Positions 32,635 through 40,619 of a stretch of DNA of 64,000 bases are shown here, in pieces. Origin of the DNA: VRUE01 sp963702575 (GTDB lineage: Bacteria > Actinomycetota > Thermoleophilia > Solirubrobacterales > 70-9). The notes below the pieces were generated by a model. That model was not told where the DNA came from and made no database searches. It worked only from the letters and a program-made list of their open reading frames with translations. The translations under genes were made by a program, and so were the position numbers. Every line of letters begins with the position of its first letter. The stretch's first letter is position 1. Location: contig CAVPCU010000001.1 in assembly GCA_963702575.1 (NCBI GenBank), forward strand, positions 62,001-126,000, given 5' to 3'.

Positions 32635-33563
32635 GCCGCTGCGGGCTTCAGGGCGAGATCGAGGATCCGCTCGACCAGCTGCTCGAAGGAGATGCCGGCC
32701 GCCTCGGCGGCCTGGGGGAGGAGGCTGGTGTCGGTGAGGCCGGGAATCGCGTTGACCTCGAGCACCTGCGGCCCCTCGGCGGCGAGGATCAGGTCGACGC
32801 GCGAGAAGCCCGAGCAGCCGAGCGCCTCGTGGGCGGCGATCGCCGCGGCGGTGACGGCGGCTGTCTCCTCCTCGTCCAGCCTGGCCGGGCAGGCGAACTC
32901 GGTGCGGCCGATCTCGTAGCGGGCCTCGAAGTCGTAGCGGTCGCCGCCTCCGGGGATCGCCTCGACCACCGGCAACGGCTCGCCGCCCAGGACGCTGACC
33001 GCAAGCTCGCGCCCCTCGACGAAGCGCTCGAGCAGGACGCGATCGTCGTAGCTGAAGGCCGAGACCAGCGCCTCGGGCACCTCGGGCCAGCTGGCGGCGA
33101 ACTTGACCCCGAGCGCCGAGCCGCCGCGGCTCGGCTTGACTACGAGCGGGAAGCCGAGCCGCTCCTCCAGCTCGCTGAGCGCGTCGGCGGCGCCGAGCTC
33201 GCGGAAGGCGGTCTCGTTGAACGCGAACCACTCGGGCGTCGGCACGCCGGCACCGCGCAGCTCGTGCTTTGCGAGGACCTTGTCGACGCAGCGCCCGCAG
33301 GCCGCGACCCCCGGCCCGGTGAAGGGGACGCCGAGGATCTCGAGCAGCTCCTGCACGGTGCCGTCCTCGCCGCCGAGCCCGTGCATGGCGACGAAGGCGA
33401 CGTCGGGCCGCTCGGCGAGCAGTCGCTTGACCAGGTCCCCGCCGGCGTCGACCGGGACGACCTCGTGGCCGAGCCGCTCGAGCGCGTTCTCGACCCGCGC
33501 CGCGGAGCGCAGCGAGACGCCGCGCTCCAGCGAACGGCCGCCCTTGAGCACCGCGACCCTCAC
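32631..33563 (-). CDS. Second D-alanine--D-alanine ligase-like enzyme
   Basis: A second ATP-grasp ligase of the Ddl family, 310 residues. It keeps the substrate Glu (KGGRSLERGVSLRSA), the ATP loop (KPSRGGSALGVKFA) and the metal site (QVLEVNAIPGLTDTS). It differs widely from the first Ddl (2674-3639), for example having four Cys in the middle region against a cell-wall-operon copy with others. GTG at 33563 overlaps the aminotransferase stop (GTGA), so the two are coupled; it could make D-Ala-D-Ala or a variant dipeptide. Stops of this gene and the DUF151 gene overlap (TTAG). Confidence 0.88.
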   Translation of the reverse strand: MRVAVLKGGRSLERGVSLRSAARVENALERLGHEVVPVDAGGDLVKRLLAERPDVAFVAMHGLGGEDGTVQELLEILGVPFTGPGVAACGRCVDKVLAKHELRGAGVPTPEWFAFNETAFRELGAADALSELEERLGFPLVVKPSRGGSALGVKFAASWPEVPEALVSAFSYDDRVLLERFVEGRELAVSVLGGEPLPVVEAIPGGGDRYDFEARYEIGRTEFACPARLDEEETAAVTAAAIAAHEALGCSGFSRVDLILAAEGPQVLEVNAIPGLTDTSLLPQAAEAAGISFEQLVERILDLALKPAAA

Positions 33564-34927
33564 CCGGTGTTCTCCTTCTTGCGGAAAGGCAATACGTCGC
33601 CCTGGTCCTCCTCGTCCTCCGCCTCCGGCCGCGCCGCCGGGACCGGCTGTTCCCCGGTCAAAGCCCCGTACAGCTCGACCTGCTCGGCGATCGCCTTGCC
33701 GATCCGCCGCACCCCCTCGCGGATCTCCTCGTCGCCGACGCCGGAGAAGTTGAGCCGCATCGAGCTGCGGCCGCGGCTCTCGTCGACGTAGGCCGCCTGG
33801 CCGGGGACGAAGGCGACGTCGCGCCGCAGTGCCTTGGCCAGCAGGTCGCTCGTGTCGATGTAGTCCGGCAACGTCGCCCAGATGAAGAGCCCGCCCTCCG
33901 GCTCGGTCCAGGTGGCCTGCTCGGGGAAGTGCCGGCGCAGCGCCTCGACCATCGTGTCGCGCCGCCCGCGGTAGATCTCGACCAGGCTGTCGACGTACTC
34001 GCGCCAGCGCCCTTCGGCGAAGTATTCGCGGACGAAGTGCTGGGTCAGGGTCGAGGTGCAGAGGTCGGCGGCCTGCTTGCCGAGGACGATCTTCTCCATC
34101 ACCGGCGGCGGCGCCACCGCCCAGCCGAGGCGGATGCCGGGCGAGAGGATCTTCGAGAGGGTGCCGACGTAGATGACGAAGTCGCCGCCGTCGAGCTGGT
34201 AGAGCGGCGGCAGCGGCTCGCCGGAGAAGCGCAGCAGGCCGTAGGGGTTGTCCTCGACCACGAGCAGCTCGCGCTGCCGCGCCAGCTCGACCAGCCGCAG
34301 CCGGCGCTCGAGCGAGAGGGTGACCCCGGCCGGGTTCTGGAAGCTCGGCACCGAGTAGACGAATTTCGGCCGGCGGCCCTCGCGGTCGAGCCGCCCGAGA
34401 ACCTCTTCGAGATCCTCGACCCGCATCCCGTCCTCGTCGCAATCGATCTGCACCACGTCGGCCTGGTAGCTGCAGAAGACCGGCACCGCGCCGGGGTAGG
34501 TCGGCGCCTCGCAGACGACCACGTCGCCGGGGTCGACCAGCGTCTTGCAGATCAGGTCGATCGCCTGCTGGCCGCCGGTGGTGACGATGACGTCGTCGTG
34601 ATCGGGGAGCATCCCCTCGGCGCCCATCACCTCGACGATGCAGTCGACCGTCTCGGCGAAGCCCTCGGTCGGCCCGTACTGCAGCGCCTCGGCAGTCGAC
34701 TCCTGGGCGATCTTGGTCATCTGCGCGGCGAAGGTGGCGGCCGGGAAGGTCGAAGTGTCGGGCAGCCCGCCGGCCAGCGAGATCACCTCGGGCCGCGCCG
34801 TTATCGCCATCAGGTCGCGCATCGCCGAGGAGCGCATGACGCTCGTGCGCTCCGCGAACAGCCCCGCGTAGCGCTCCAGATCGCGGGTGCGAGTGTGCGC
34901 CCGCCGGCGGTGGGGCGTCTCGGCCAT
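33560..34927 (-). CDS. PLP-dependent aminotransferase class I (LysN/MocR-like)
   Basis: Fold-type I aminotransferase of 455 residues, similar to 2-aminoadipate/multi-substrate aminotransferases. Features: PEVISLAGGLPDTSTFP, VTTGGQQAIDLICKTLVDPGD, EAPTYPGAVPVF, VVEDNPYGLLRFSG and the PLP Lys in GTLSKILSPGIRLGW. The exact substrate cannot be read from sequence; coupling with a Ddl suggests amino-acid supply for the wall (inference). The tail after about 430 is acidic. ATG at 34927 is preceded by TACACT with a 6-base gap (leaderless). Confidence 0.88.
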   Translation of the reverse strand: MAETPHRRRAHTRTRDLERYAGLFAERTSVMRSSAMRDLMAITARPEVISLAGGLPDTSTFPAATFAAQMTKIAQESTAEALQYGPTEGFAETVDCIVEVMGAEGMLPDHDDVIVTTGGQQAIDLICKTLVDPGDVVVCEAPTYPGAVPVFCSYQADVVQIDCDEDGMRVEDLEEVLGRLDREGRRPKFVYSVPSFQNPAGVTLSLERRLRLVELARQRELLVVEDNPYGLLRFSGEPLPPLYQLDGGDFVIYVGTLSKILSPGIRLGWAVAPPPVMEKIVLGKQAADLCTSTLTQHFVREYFAEGRWREYVDSLVEIYRGRRDTMVEALRRHFPEQATWTEPEGGLFIWATLPDYIDTSDLLAKALRRDVAFVPGQAAYVDESRGRSSMRLNFSGVGDEEIREGVRRIGKAIAEQVELYGALTGEQPVPAARPEAEDEEDQGDVLPFRKKENTG

Positions 34928-34949
34928 TGGTGAAGTGTAGGTTTTCGCC
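34928..34949. promoter_or_regulatory. Divergent leaderless promoters with overlapping -10 boxes
   Basis: Only 22 bases separate two divergent start codons. On the minus strand TACACT (34934-34939) ends 6 bases before the aminotransferase ATG. On the plus strand TAGGTT (34938-34943) ends 6 bases before the GTG at 34950. The two -10 elements share the two bases 34938-34939, so only one polymerase could melt the site at a time. Confidence 0.6.
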
Positions 34950-35387
34950 GTGAGCTTCCTCGAAGGGGCCGGGCTCGAGCTCGGCATCGGCATCGCGATC
35001 GGCATGCTCGCCGGCACCACCGGCACGCGCGGCTCGGCCCGCGGCCGCATGACCCTGCTCGCCGCTGTGATCGGCCTCGTCGTCGGCTTCCTGCTCGCCG
35101 GCACCGCCGGCCTCGAGAGTCTGGCCGGGGCGATCTTCTGTGCGCTCGGCGGCGTCGCCGGCTGCGTGGTGATCAGCGACGTGGTCAGCGGCGCCGGCCG
35201 CCGCAAGGAGGGAGCGGGCGGCGGTGCGCTCGGGTTCCTCGTCTCGCTCGCCGCGCTGGTGGTCGTCGCCGCGTCGATCCTCGTGCACCTGCTCGGCCTC
35301 GTCATCCTTGCCGTGCTGGTCTGGCTCGGCGTCTCCCGCCACCGCCGCGCCCAGCGCAAGCACGCCGGCCTACGCGTTCTCCGCTAG
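34950..35387 (+). CDS. Small polytopic membrane protein, unknown function
   Basis: A 145-residue protein not recognised. It is rich in Gly, Ala, Val and Leu with about four membrane segments: LGIGIAIGMLAG, MTLLAAVIGLVVGFLLAG, AIFCALGGVAGCVVISDVV and LGFLVSLAALVVVAASILVHL running into LVILAVLVWLGV. The C-terminus is basic (SRHRRAQRKHAGLRVLR), likely inside. GTG start 6 bases after a -10-like element. It is divergent from the aminotransferase and 33 bases before the phosphodiesterase gene. Confidence 0.7.
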   Translation: MSFLEGAGLELGIGIAIGMLAGTTGTRGSARGRMTLLAAVIGLVVGFLLAGTAGLESLAGAIFCALGGVAGCVVISDVVSGAGRRKEGAGGGALGFLVSLAALVVVAASILVHLLGLVILAVLVWLGVSRHRRAQRKHAGLRVLR

Positions 35388-35420
35388 CGCGGCCCCGGCG
35401 ACCTTCATCATTGCGCGGCG

Positions 35421-36944
35421 ATGCCCGCGCCGAAGAAGCTCGTCCTCGTCTACGTCGACTCGCTGCGCACCGACATGCTCGAGCGCGCCGTCGCCGAAGG
35501 ACGGGCGCCGACCTTCGGCGCGCTGATCGAACGCGGCGTGCTCGTGCCCGAGTGCGTCTCCAGCTTCCCCTCGGTGACGCCGGTCGCCTGCGCGGAGATG
35601 GTCACCGGCGTCGCCGCCGACCGTCACTGGATCAGCGGGATGAACTGGTACCACCGGCTCGAGCGGCGCTACGTCGAGTACGGCTCCTCGCTCGACGCGA
35701 CGCGCACGGTCGGCGTCTTCCGCGCGCTCTACGACCTCGTCTACAACCTCAACCTCGCCCACCTCAGCCCCGAGGTCGAGACGCTCTTCGAGCGGCTCGA
35801 CGACGCCGGGGTGCGGACCGCCTGCACGCCGTTCCTGATCTACCGCGGGCGACACCGGCACCAGGTCTCGCTCGAGGGCCTGCTGCGCCGCGCGGTCGAG
35901 ACGACCCGGCTGAAGTTCCGCCACCACACCTGGGGCCCGGCCGAGCTGTTCTACGGCGACCTCTACGCCAGCCGCGAGGTCCCCTGCAAGTCGACCTCGA
36001 TCCCCGGTAGCCGCGACGGCTACTCCGCCTGCTGCGCGGCGGAGCTGGCGCGCGCGGACGGCTACGACTTCCTCCTCCTCTCGCTGCCGGACAACGACAA
36101 CTACTCGCACCGGCACGGGCCCGAGGCGAGCGTCGAGTCGATCGCCAAGGCCGATCGCTGCTTCGCCAAGCTGATCGAGGCGGCGGGGGGTATGGACGGG
36201 TTCCTCGAGACGCACGCGGCGATCGTCGTCGCCGACCATGCCCAGACCCCGGTCAGCCGCGGCCTGCCGCTGGCCGAGCTGCTCGGTCGCGAGTGGGACG
36301 TGCTGGCGCCCTCCGACGACCGGCCCGGCCAGGCGCAGCTCGCCGTCAGCCCGACCGGCCGCGCCGCCCACGTCTACCTGCTGCCCGGCGAGGGGCCGCG
36401 GGCGGACGCCCCGCAGGTCGGCCGCCGCCTGGCCGAGATCGAAGGGGTCGACCTGGTCTGCTCGCTGGAGAGTCCCGAGGGCACGACGCTGGTGCGCCAC
36501 GATCCCGGCGCGCCCCCCCAGGGGACGTGGACGGCGGTCGAGCGTTCCGGCCGCAAGCTGCGCTTCCGCCCCGGCGACGATGCCGCCGATCTGCGCGGCG
36601 CGCGCTGGCAGCTCGCCGGCGACCTCGATGTCCTGGGGCTGGCGCTCGAGGACGGCGTCCTGCGCAGCGAGGAGTATCCCGACCCGCTGGCGCGCGTCCA
36701 CGCGGCGCTGAGCGCGCCCAACGCCGGCGAGTTCGTCGTCTCGCTCGCCTCCGGCTACGAGGCGGTCGACTGGGGCGGGGTCAGCCACGCCGGCGGCGGC
36801 AGCCACGGCGCCCTGCACCGCGGCGACTCGCTCGGCCCGCTCCTCTTCGTCGGCTGCGGCCCGGCCCGCGCCGACGAGCGCGCCCAGTGGTCGCTGCGCG
36901 ACGTCGCGCCAGCAGTGCTCGCGCACTTCGGACTGAGCCCGTGA
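35421..36944 (+). CDS. Alkaline phosphatase superfamily phosphodiesterase
   Basis: Type I phosphodiesterase/nucleotide pyrophosphatase-like metalloenzyme of 507 residues. Metal and nucleophile motifs: LVYVDSLRTDML (Asp), SSFPSVTPVACAEMVTG (probable Thr nucleophile), SLPDNDNYSHRHGP, VVADHAQTPVS (Asp-His) and a late SHAGGGSHGAL. There is no signal peptide, so it is probably cytoplasmic or acts on membrane lipids from inside. The substrate is unknown. The stop overlaps the start of the next membrane protein gene (GTGA), suggesting a joint role. Confidence 0.82.
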   Translation: MPAPKKLVLVYVDSLRTDMLERAVAEGRAPTFGALIERGVLVPECVSSFPSVTPVACAEMVTGVAADRHWISGMNWYHRLERRYVEYGSSLDATRTVGVFRALYDLVYNLNLAHLSPEVETLFERLDDAGVRTACTPFLIYRGRHRHQVSLEGLLRRAVETTRLKFRHHTWGPAELFYGDLYASREVPCKSTSIPGSRDGYSACCAAELARADGYDFLLLSLPDNDNYSHRHGPEASVESIAKADRCFAKLIEAAGGMDGFLETHAAIVVADHAQTPVSRGLPLAELLGREWDVLAPSDDRPGQAQLAVSPTGRAAHVYLLPGEGPRADAPQVGRRLAEIEGVDLVCSLESPEGTTLVRHDPGAPPQGTWTAVERSGRKLRFRPGDDAADLRGARWQLAGDLDVLGLALEDGVLRSEEYPDPLARVHAALSAPNAGEFVVSLASGYEAVDWGGVSHAGGGSHGALHRGDSLGPLLFVGCGPARADERAQWSLRDVAPAVLAHFGLSP

Positions 36945-38458
36945 GACGCCTCCTCACGCTCTCCACCTTGCTCTTCCTGACGATCCCCACGGCTAACGCC
37001 GCGGGGGCGGTTGGAGCTTCCGGAGCGGTTCGGGTCGCCAACCGGGACGCGAAGGTGGTCAAGGAGCGGCGGGAGAACGGGGGGCTGACGCACAGCGCCA
37101 GCAAGGTCGAAGGGCACTGGGAGGTCGGCTACTTCGCCGGCGGCAAGGAGGTGGCGCTGATCCTCGTCGACCCGGCGAGCGGGAAGGTGACCGAGTCCTG
37201 GACGGGATACCAGGTCGCCTGGAAGATGGCGCGCGGGTACTCGGGCGCGTTCGGCCACAAGCTGAACGCGCCGTACGTGTTCCTGCCGCTGTGCGCGCTG
37301 TTCCTGATCGGGCTGGTCGATTGGCGCCGGCCCTGGCGGGTGGCGACGCTGGATCTGCTGGTCCTGCTCGGCTTCGGCGTCTCCAACTTCTTCTTCAACC
37401 GGGCCGAAATCGGCGTCTCGGTCCCGCTCGTCTACCCCCCGCTGCTCTACCTGCTCGGCCGGGCGCTGTGGGTCGGCCTTCGCGGCCGCGGGGAGGGGTT
37501 GCGCCCGGTCTGGCCGGCCGCCTGGCTGCTCGTCGCGGCGCTCTTCCTCATGGGCCTCCGGGTCGGCCTCAACATGGCCGACTCCGGGGCGATCGACGTC
37601 GGCTACGCGGGAGTGGTGGGAGCCGACCGGATCGCCCACGGCGAACCCGTCTACGGCAACTTCCCCGAAGACGTCGCCCAGGGCGACACCTACGGCCCGG
37701 TCAACTATCTCGCCTACGTCCCCTTCGAGCGGATCTGGCCCTGGTCGGGGACCTGGAACGACCTCCCCGCAGCCCACGGCGCCGCGATCTTCTTCGACCT
37801 CGCGACCTTCGCCCTGCTGATCTGGCTCGGCCTCCGCATCCGCCCCGGCCCCTCCGGCCGCAAGCTCGCCGCGACCCTCGCCTTCGGCTGGGCCGCCTAC
37901 CCCTACACCGCCTACGCCCTCGAGTCGAACTCCAACGACACCCTGGTCGCAGCCCTGCTCGTAGCCACCCTGCTCGCTCTCTCCCACCCGGTCCGCCGCG
38001 GCGTCTTCGCGGCCCTCGCAACCCTCACCAAGTTCGCTCCCCTGGTCCTCGTCCCGATGCTGGCCACCTACGAGTGGCAGCGGCGCAGGGCCGCGAGCTT
38101 CGCGATCGGCTTCGCCATGACCGCTGCGCTGTTGATGCTCTGGCCGGCAATAGATCCGGGGCTGCACACGTTCTGGGAGAGGACTGTCGTCTACCAAGCG
38201 AGCCGCGACTCTCCGTTTAGCTTGTGGGGGCAAGTTGAAGGCCTCGAGCCCCTCCGCATCGCGATCCTCGTGGGCGTCGGCCTGATGGCGATCGCCTTTG
38301 CGCTCTGGCCGCGCCGCAAGACGCTCATCCAGGTGGCGGCGCTGGGGGCGGCCCTGCTGATCGGCTTGCAGCTGACGGCCCAACACTGGTTCTACCTCTA
38401 CATCGTCTGGTTCTACCCGCTGCTGCTCGTCTCCCTTGCGTCTCTGGAGGAGGCCTGA
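36941..38458 (+). CDS. Polytopic membrane protein, GT87/DUF2029-like mannosyltransferase fold
   Basis: A 505-residue protein with an N-terminal signal-like segment (LLTLSTLLFLTIPTANA), a small outer domain that includes EVGYFAGGKEVALILVDP, then about ten membrane helices. An outer-loop DSGAIDVGYAGVVGADRIA with HGEPVYGNFPED resembles the GT-C families that use polyprenyl-phosphate sugars (inference). The GTG start overlaps the phosphodiesterase stop. No catalytic motif is certain, so transport or another envelope role is possible. Confidence 0.7.
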   Translation: MRRLLTLSTLLFLTIPTANAAGAVGASGAVRVANRDAKVVKERRENGGLTHSASKVEGHWEVGYFAGGKEVALILVDPASGKVTESWTGYQVAWKMARGYSGAFGHKLNAPYVFLPLCALFLIGLVDWRRPWRVATLDLLVLLGFGVSNFFFNRAEIGVSVPLVYPPLLYLLGRALWVGLRGRGEGLRPVWPAAWLLVAALFLMGLRVGLNMADSGAIDVGYAGVVGADRIAHGEPVYGNFPEDVAQGDTYGPVNYLAYVPFERIWPWSGTWNDLPAAHGAAIFFDLATFALLIWLGLRIRPGPSGRKLAATLAFGWAAYPYTAYALESNSNDTLVAALLVATLLALSHPVRRGVFAALATLTKFAPLVLVPMLATYEWQRRRAASFAIGFAMTAALLMLWPAIDPGLHTFWERTVVYQASRDSPFSLWGQVEGLEPLRIAILVGVGLMAIAFALWPRRKTLIQVAALGAALLIGLQLTAQHWFYLYIVWFYPLLLVSLASLEEA

Positions 38459-38541
38459 TTCGCCTTCGAATCGGGGGACAGCGCCCTGGACAGTCGAAGG
38501 GACAATTTTTACCCCTGAAATCGCCTAGACCTCTCTATAAT
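38457..38541 (+). promoter_or_regulatory. Hairpin with T-run followed by leaderless Fic promoter
   Basis: GATTCG-CCTT-CGAATC (38457-38472) forms a compact hairpin across the end of the upstream gene, and CCTTCGA (38463-38469) can instead pair with TCGAAGG (38494-38500), followed by a five-T run at 38506-38510; both look like parts of a weak terminator. A perfect -10, TATAAT, lies at 38536-38541, exactly 7 bases before the ATG at 38549. No convincing -35 was seen. Confidence 0.6.
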
Positions 38542-38548
38542 GGGGAAA

Positions 38549-39763
38549 ATGACCCCTCGCCAAACCCTGATTCCAACTGTCGGAAGGGCTTATCGGGAAA
38601 CCCATCCGTGGATCGACTTCCGGGTGGATCTACGACCCGCCCCGGCCGAGCTCTGGATGCTGCTGGGCGAGGCCCGTTCGAAAGTCGCGCATATCGCGGG
38701 ATCGCTGCTCAACCCCGAGGTCGCGAGGGAGATGCACATCGTCTACCTGACGAAAGGCGCCCTCGCGACGACGGCAATCGAGGGCAACACTCTCTCCGAG
38801 GACGAAGCGAGGAGGAGGATCGAGGGCGAGCTGGAGCTGCCCTCGTCCCGCGAGTACCTCGGTCGAGAGATAGACAATGTTCTCGCTGCCTTCAACTCGA
38901 TCAAGGATGAGCTGGTGGGGGGCGTCGCGCCCCCTATGACTCGTCAGACGATCGAGAGCTACAACCGCCTCATTCTCGAAGGGCTCGACCTCGAAGAGGG
39001 CGTCGTCGCGGGGGAGATCCCAAGCCACGCCGTCGCGGTGGGCGGCTACGCGGGTGCCCCGCGCGAGGATTGCGGGTTCCTCCTCGAGCGCCTGTCGGAT
39101 TGGCTGAACGGCCCGGACTTCACGCCGAGGAGCCCGGCGGAATGGAAGATCCCGATGGCGATCGTCAAGGCGGTGCTCGCCCATCTGTACATCGCCTGGA
39201 TCCATCCCTTCGGTGACGGGAACGGCCGCACCGCGCGGCTCATGGAGCTTCGAATTCTGCTGGAAGCGGGTGTTCCCACCCCGGCAACGCACTTGCTGAG
39301 CAACCACTACAACCAGACCAGGACCGAGTACTACCGACAGCTGCGAAACGCGAGCCGCGGTGAGGATGGCGTGCTGCCGTTCATCCGCTATGCGGTCCAG
39401 GGATTCGTCGACGGGCTTCGCGATCAGCTGCGCACGATCCGAGAGCAACAGCTCGCCGATCGCTGGGAGCAGTACGTCTACCAGCAGTTCGGCCGGGCGA
39501 CGACCCCGGCTCGCCTGCGACAGCGACAACTCGTTCTCGAGATGTCGAAGGTGGGCGAGCCGATGACGAGATCGGAGCTGCCGACCCTGAGCAGAGGCCT
39601 GCTCGAAATGTACGGCGCCAAGACCGGCAAGGCCCTGACCAGGGACGTCAACGCGGTCGTGAAGATGGGGCTGGTTCGCCGCCAGGGCGGCGGGTTCGTG
39701 CCGAACAAGGGGGTCATCGAGGCTTTCCTGCCAGTGATGGCGGACGCCGCGGGATCCGCCTGA
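38549..39763 (+). CDS. Fic family protein, class II (second copy)
   Basis: A 404-residue Fic/DOC protein with the canonical motif HPFGDGNGRTAR near residues 223-234 and an N-terminal inhibitory TTAIEGNTL ((S/T)xxxE(G/N)). It has a Fic-N domain before the core and a winged-helix-like C-terminal region (MTRSELPTLSRGLLEMYGAK). The target is unknown; AMPylation is expected. ATG at 38549 is preferred to ATG 38540 because the latter lies in the TATAAT box. It stands alone between operons and shares only motifs with the Fic protein at 1552-2595. Confidence 0.9.
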   Translation: MTPRQTLIPTVGRAYRETHPWIDFRVDLRPAPAELWMLLGEARSKVAHIAGSLLNPEVAREMHIVYLTKGALATTAIEGNTLSEDEARRRIEGELELPSSREYLGREIDNVLAAFNSIKDELVGGVAPPMTRQTIESYNRLILEGLDLEEGVVAGEIPSHAVAVGGYAGAPREDCGFLLERLSDWLNGPDFTPRSPAEWKIPMAIVKAVLAHLYIAWIHPFGDGNGRTARLMELRILLEAGVPTPATHLLSNHYNQTRTEYYRQLRNASRGEDGVLPFIRYAVQGFVDGLRDQLRTIREQQLADRWEQYVYQQFGRATTPARLRQRQLVLEMSKVGEPMTRSELPTLSRGLLEMYGAKTGKALTRDVNAVVKMGLVRRQGGGFVPNKGVIEAFLPVMADAAGSA

Positions 39764-39766
39764 GAT

Positions 39767-40546
39767 CTACCTGCTGGCGGGAGCGGGCACCATCACCGGC
39801 TCGATCGAGTCCGCCAGTCCGCTCCCGTTCACCTCGACCACAGCCCCCATCACCCAGACGTCCTCGGTGGCCGTTTCGAACTTGACCGGCATCTGGGTGA
39901 TCATCCTCTCCAGCGCCTGCTCTGGCTTCACCCCGAGCACGCTGGCCCGTGAGCCGGTCATGCCGACGTCGGAGATGTAGGCGGTGCCGCCGGGCAGCAC
40001 CCGCGCGTCCGCCGTCGGCACGTGGGTGTGGGTGCCGAGGACCGCGGCGACGCGGCCGTCGAGGTGCCAGCCCATCGCCACCTTCTCGCTGGTCACCTCG
40101 GCGTGGAAGTCGACGAGGACGGCGTCGGCCTCGATCCGCTCGAGGATCGCGTCGACCTCGTGGAAGGGCGAGCGGGCGACGGTCAGCCCCACCGCGCCGC
40201 TGAGGTTGATCACACCGACCCTCATCCCGCCGGCGTCGACCACGACGTGGCCACGGCCCGGATTGGCGTGCGGGTAGTTGGCCGGCCGGATCACCCGCTC
40301 GGTGCGATCGAGGAAGTCGTAGGCCTCGCGGTGGCGGTAGACGTGGTTGCCGCTGGTGATCACGTCGGCGCCGGCATCGAAGATCGCCTTTGCCGTCTTC
40401 TCGGTGATCCCCATCCCCCCGGCCGAGTTCTCGCCGTTGACGACCACCAGGTCCGGCCGGTGCGCCTCCCGCAGCCCCGGCATAGCCGCCGCCAGCCCCC
40501 GCCGCCCCGGCCCGCCAACCACGTCTCCAATGAAAAGCACCTTCAT
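39767..40546 (-). CDS. ymdB: YmdB-family metallophosphoesterase
   Basis: A 259-residue phosphodiesterase of the YmdB/TIGR00282 family, known in Bacillus to hydrolyse 2',3'-cyclic nucleotides and influence biofilm and sporulation decisions. Metal motifs: FIGDVVGGPGRRG, VNGENSAGGMGI, TSGNHVYRHRE, VDFHAEVTSEK and GTHTHVPTADARV. It is usually next to rny, which is absent here. TAGGGT ends 6 bases before the ATG on the minus strand, so the mRNA may be leaderless. The 3' end is convergent with the Fic gene, 3 bases apart. Confidence 0.93.
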   Translation of the reverse strand: MKVLFIGDVVGGPGRRGLAAAMPGLREAHRPDLVVVNGENSAGGMGITEKTAKAIFDAGADVITSGNHVYRHREAYDFLDRTERVIRPANYPHANPGRGHVVVDAGGMRVGVINLSGAVGLTVARSPFHEVDAILERIEADAVLVDFHAEVTSEKVAMGWHLDGRVAAVLGTHTHVPTADARVLPGGTAYISDVGMTGSRASVLGVKPEQALERMITQMPVKFETATEDVWVMGAVVEVNGSGLADSIEPVMVPAPASR

Positions 40547-40564
40547 CCGCCCACCCTATCCCGG

Positions 40565-40616
40565 GGACGTGCCGCCGCTCGAGTGCCCATATATGGCTCT
40601 AAGGACCGGCACGTCC
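40565..40616. repeat. Inverted repeat between ymdB and the ABC operon
   Basis: GGACGTGCCG (40565-40574) and CGGCACGTCC (40607-40616) are perfect inverted 10-base arms around a 32-base spacer. The spacer holds a second palindrome, CCATATATGG, the only AT-rich patch in the gap. It may be an operator for ymdB or a folded 3' end of the ABC transcript; there is no T-run. Confidence 0.5.
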
Positions 40617-40619
40617 TCG

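Noticed and set aside
38540..38548. ATG at 38540 as start of the second Fic protein
   Set aside because: It overlaps the TATAAT element; the ATG at 38549 lies exactly 7 bases downstream of it.
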